Shown here in pieces: positions 6,912 to 7,010 of a stretch of DNA of 7,010 nucleotides. The position numbers and the translations under genes were made by a program. Each line of letters begins with the position of its first letter. Position 1 is the stretch's first letter. Below the pieces are notes generated by a model, which worked only from the letters and a program-made list of their open reading frames with translations, made no database searches and had not been told where the DNA came from. This stretch comes from Bacillota bacterium (lineage in GTDB: Bacteria; Bacillota; Clostridia; Lachnospirales; Cellulosilyticaceae): assembly GCA_023457875.1 (NCBI GenBank), contig JAEXBC010000141.1:1-7010 (forward strand), written 5' to 3'.

Positions 6912-6937
6912 AAAACTATGTGTAATTATGGTACAAT
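6909..6937 (+). promoter_or_regulatory. Extended -10 promoter for the gene at 6967
   Basis: TACAAT at 6932-6937 is preceded by TGG (TGn extended -10, 6929-6931). TTTAAA at 6909-6914 is a fair -35 at 17-bp spacing. The start would be near 6944, 23 nt before the ATG at 6967. Confidence 0.55.
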
Positions 6938-6966
6938 TAAAGAAAAATTTTGAAAGGGGAACACCT

Positions 6967-7010
6967 ATGTTTCGCAAAAATCATGTTCAACAACTCACTC
7001 TTGAAGATCC
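6967..7010 (+). CDS. N-terminus of a probable transposase, IS1182-like (runs off the window)
   Basis: ATG at 6967 has AAAGGGG (6953-6959) seven bases upstream and stays open to the window edge: MFRKNHVQQLTLED. A start of the form MF(R/K)..N...QQL(T/S)LEDP resembles Clostridial IS1182/DDE-type transposases. The promoter close to the start and the hairpin upstream fit the left end of an insertion sequence. Only 14 residues are visible, so the family is a tentative call from a remembered pattern. Confidence 0.4.
   Translation, partial: MFRKNHVQQLTLED

Overview
The window looks like a chromosomal accessory stretch from a low-G+C Gram-positive, most likely one of the Clostridia. The support is AT-rich intergenic DNA, strong AAGGAGG-type ribosome binding sites, TTG starts, and gene families close to Bacillus YhbD/YhbE/YhbF and MccA/MccB/YrrT. 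No species can be named from this sequence alone.

Layout. The left edge (2-67) is the last 21 codons of an IS30-family transposase, followed by its probable right end and an AT-rich spacer with tandem direct repeats. A near-consensus vegetative promoter (TTGACA-17-TACTAT, 180-208) carries two copies of an operator-like element. It reads rightward into a four-gene run: two bactofilin-type polymer-forming proteins (245-982, 1036-1797), a YhbD/DUF4004 protein with a MerR-like helix-turn-helix (1790-2446), and an MFS exporter (2494-3744). The run ends at a 19-bp perfect hairpin (3788-3841) that can terminate transcription from both sides.

Converging on that hairpin is a minus-strand operon for reverse transsulfuration. 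mccB (6572 to 5484, cystathionine gamma-lyase type) comes first, followed 15 nt later by one ORF (5468 to 3891). That ORF fuses a full-length MccA-type PLP enzyme to a full-length YrrT-type methyltransferase. In B. subtilis these are separate genes of one operon; here they are one polypeptide. The chemistry expected from the families is homocysteine + O-acetylserine -> cystathionine (MccA), then cystathionine -> cysteine + 2-oxobutyrate + ammonia (MccB). The methyltransferase would release S-adenosylhomocysteine, the precursor of homocysteine.

The right edge holds a divergent mccB promoter region, an 18-codon ORF with a strong RBS that ends inside a hairpin, and, with its own extended -10 promoter, the first 14 codons of what looks like another transposase. 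Both edges therefore appear to be insertion-sequence DNA.

The most interesting points are the MccA-YrrT fusion, an in-frame gap in a conserved part of MccB, and the AACAWTGTT operator pair at the bactofilin promoter, with three more copies inside the bactofilin genes. The near-perfect 17-residue, cysteine-rich rungs of both bactofilins and the tiny ORF at a possible IS junction also deserve a look.
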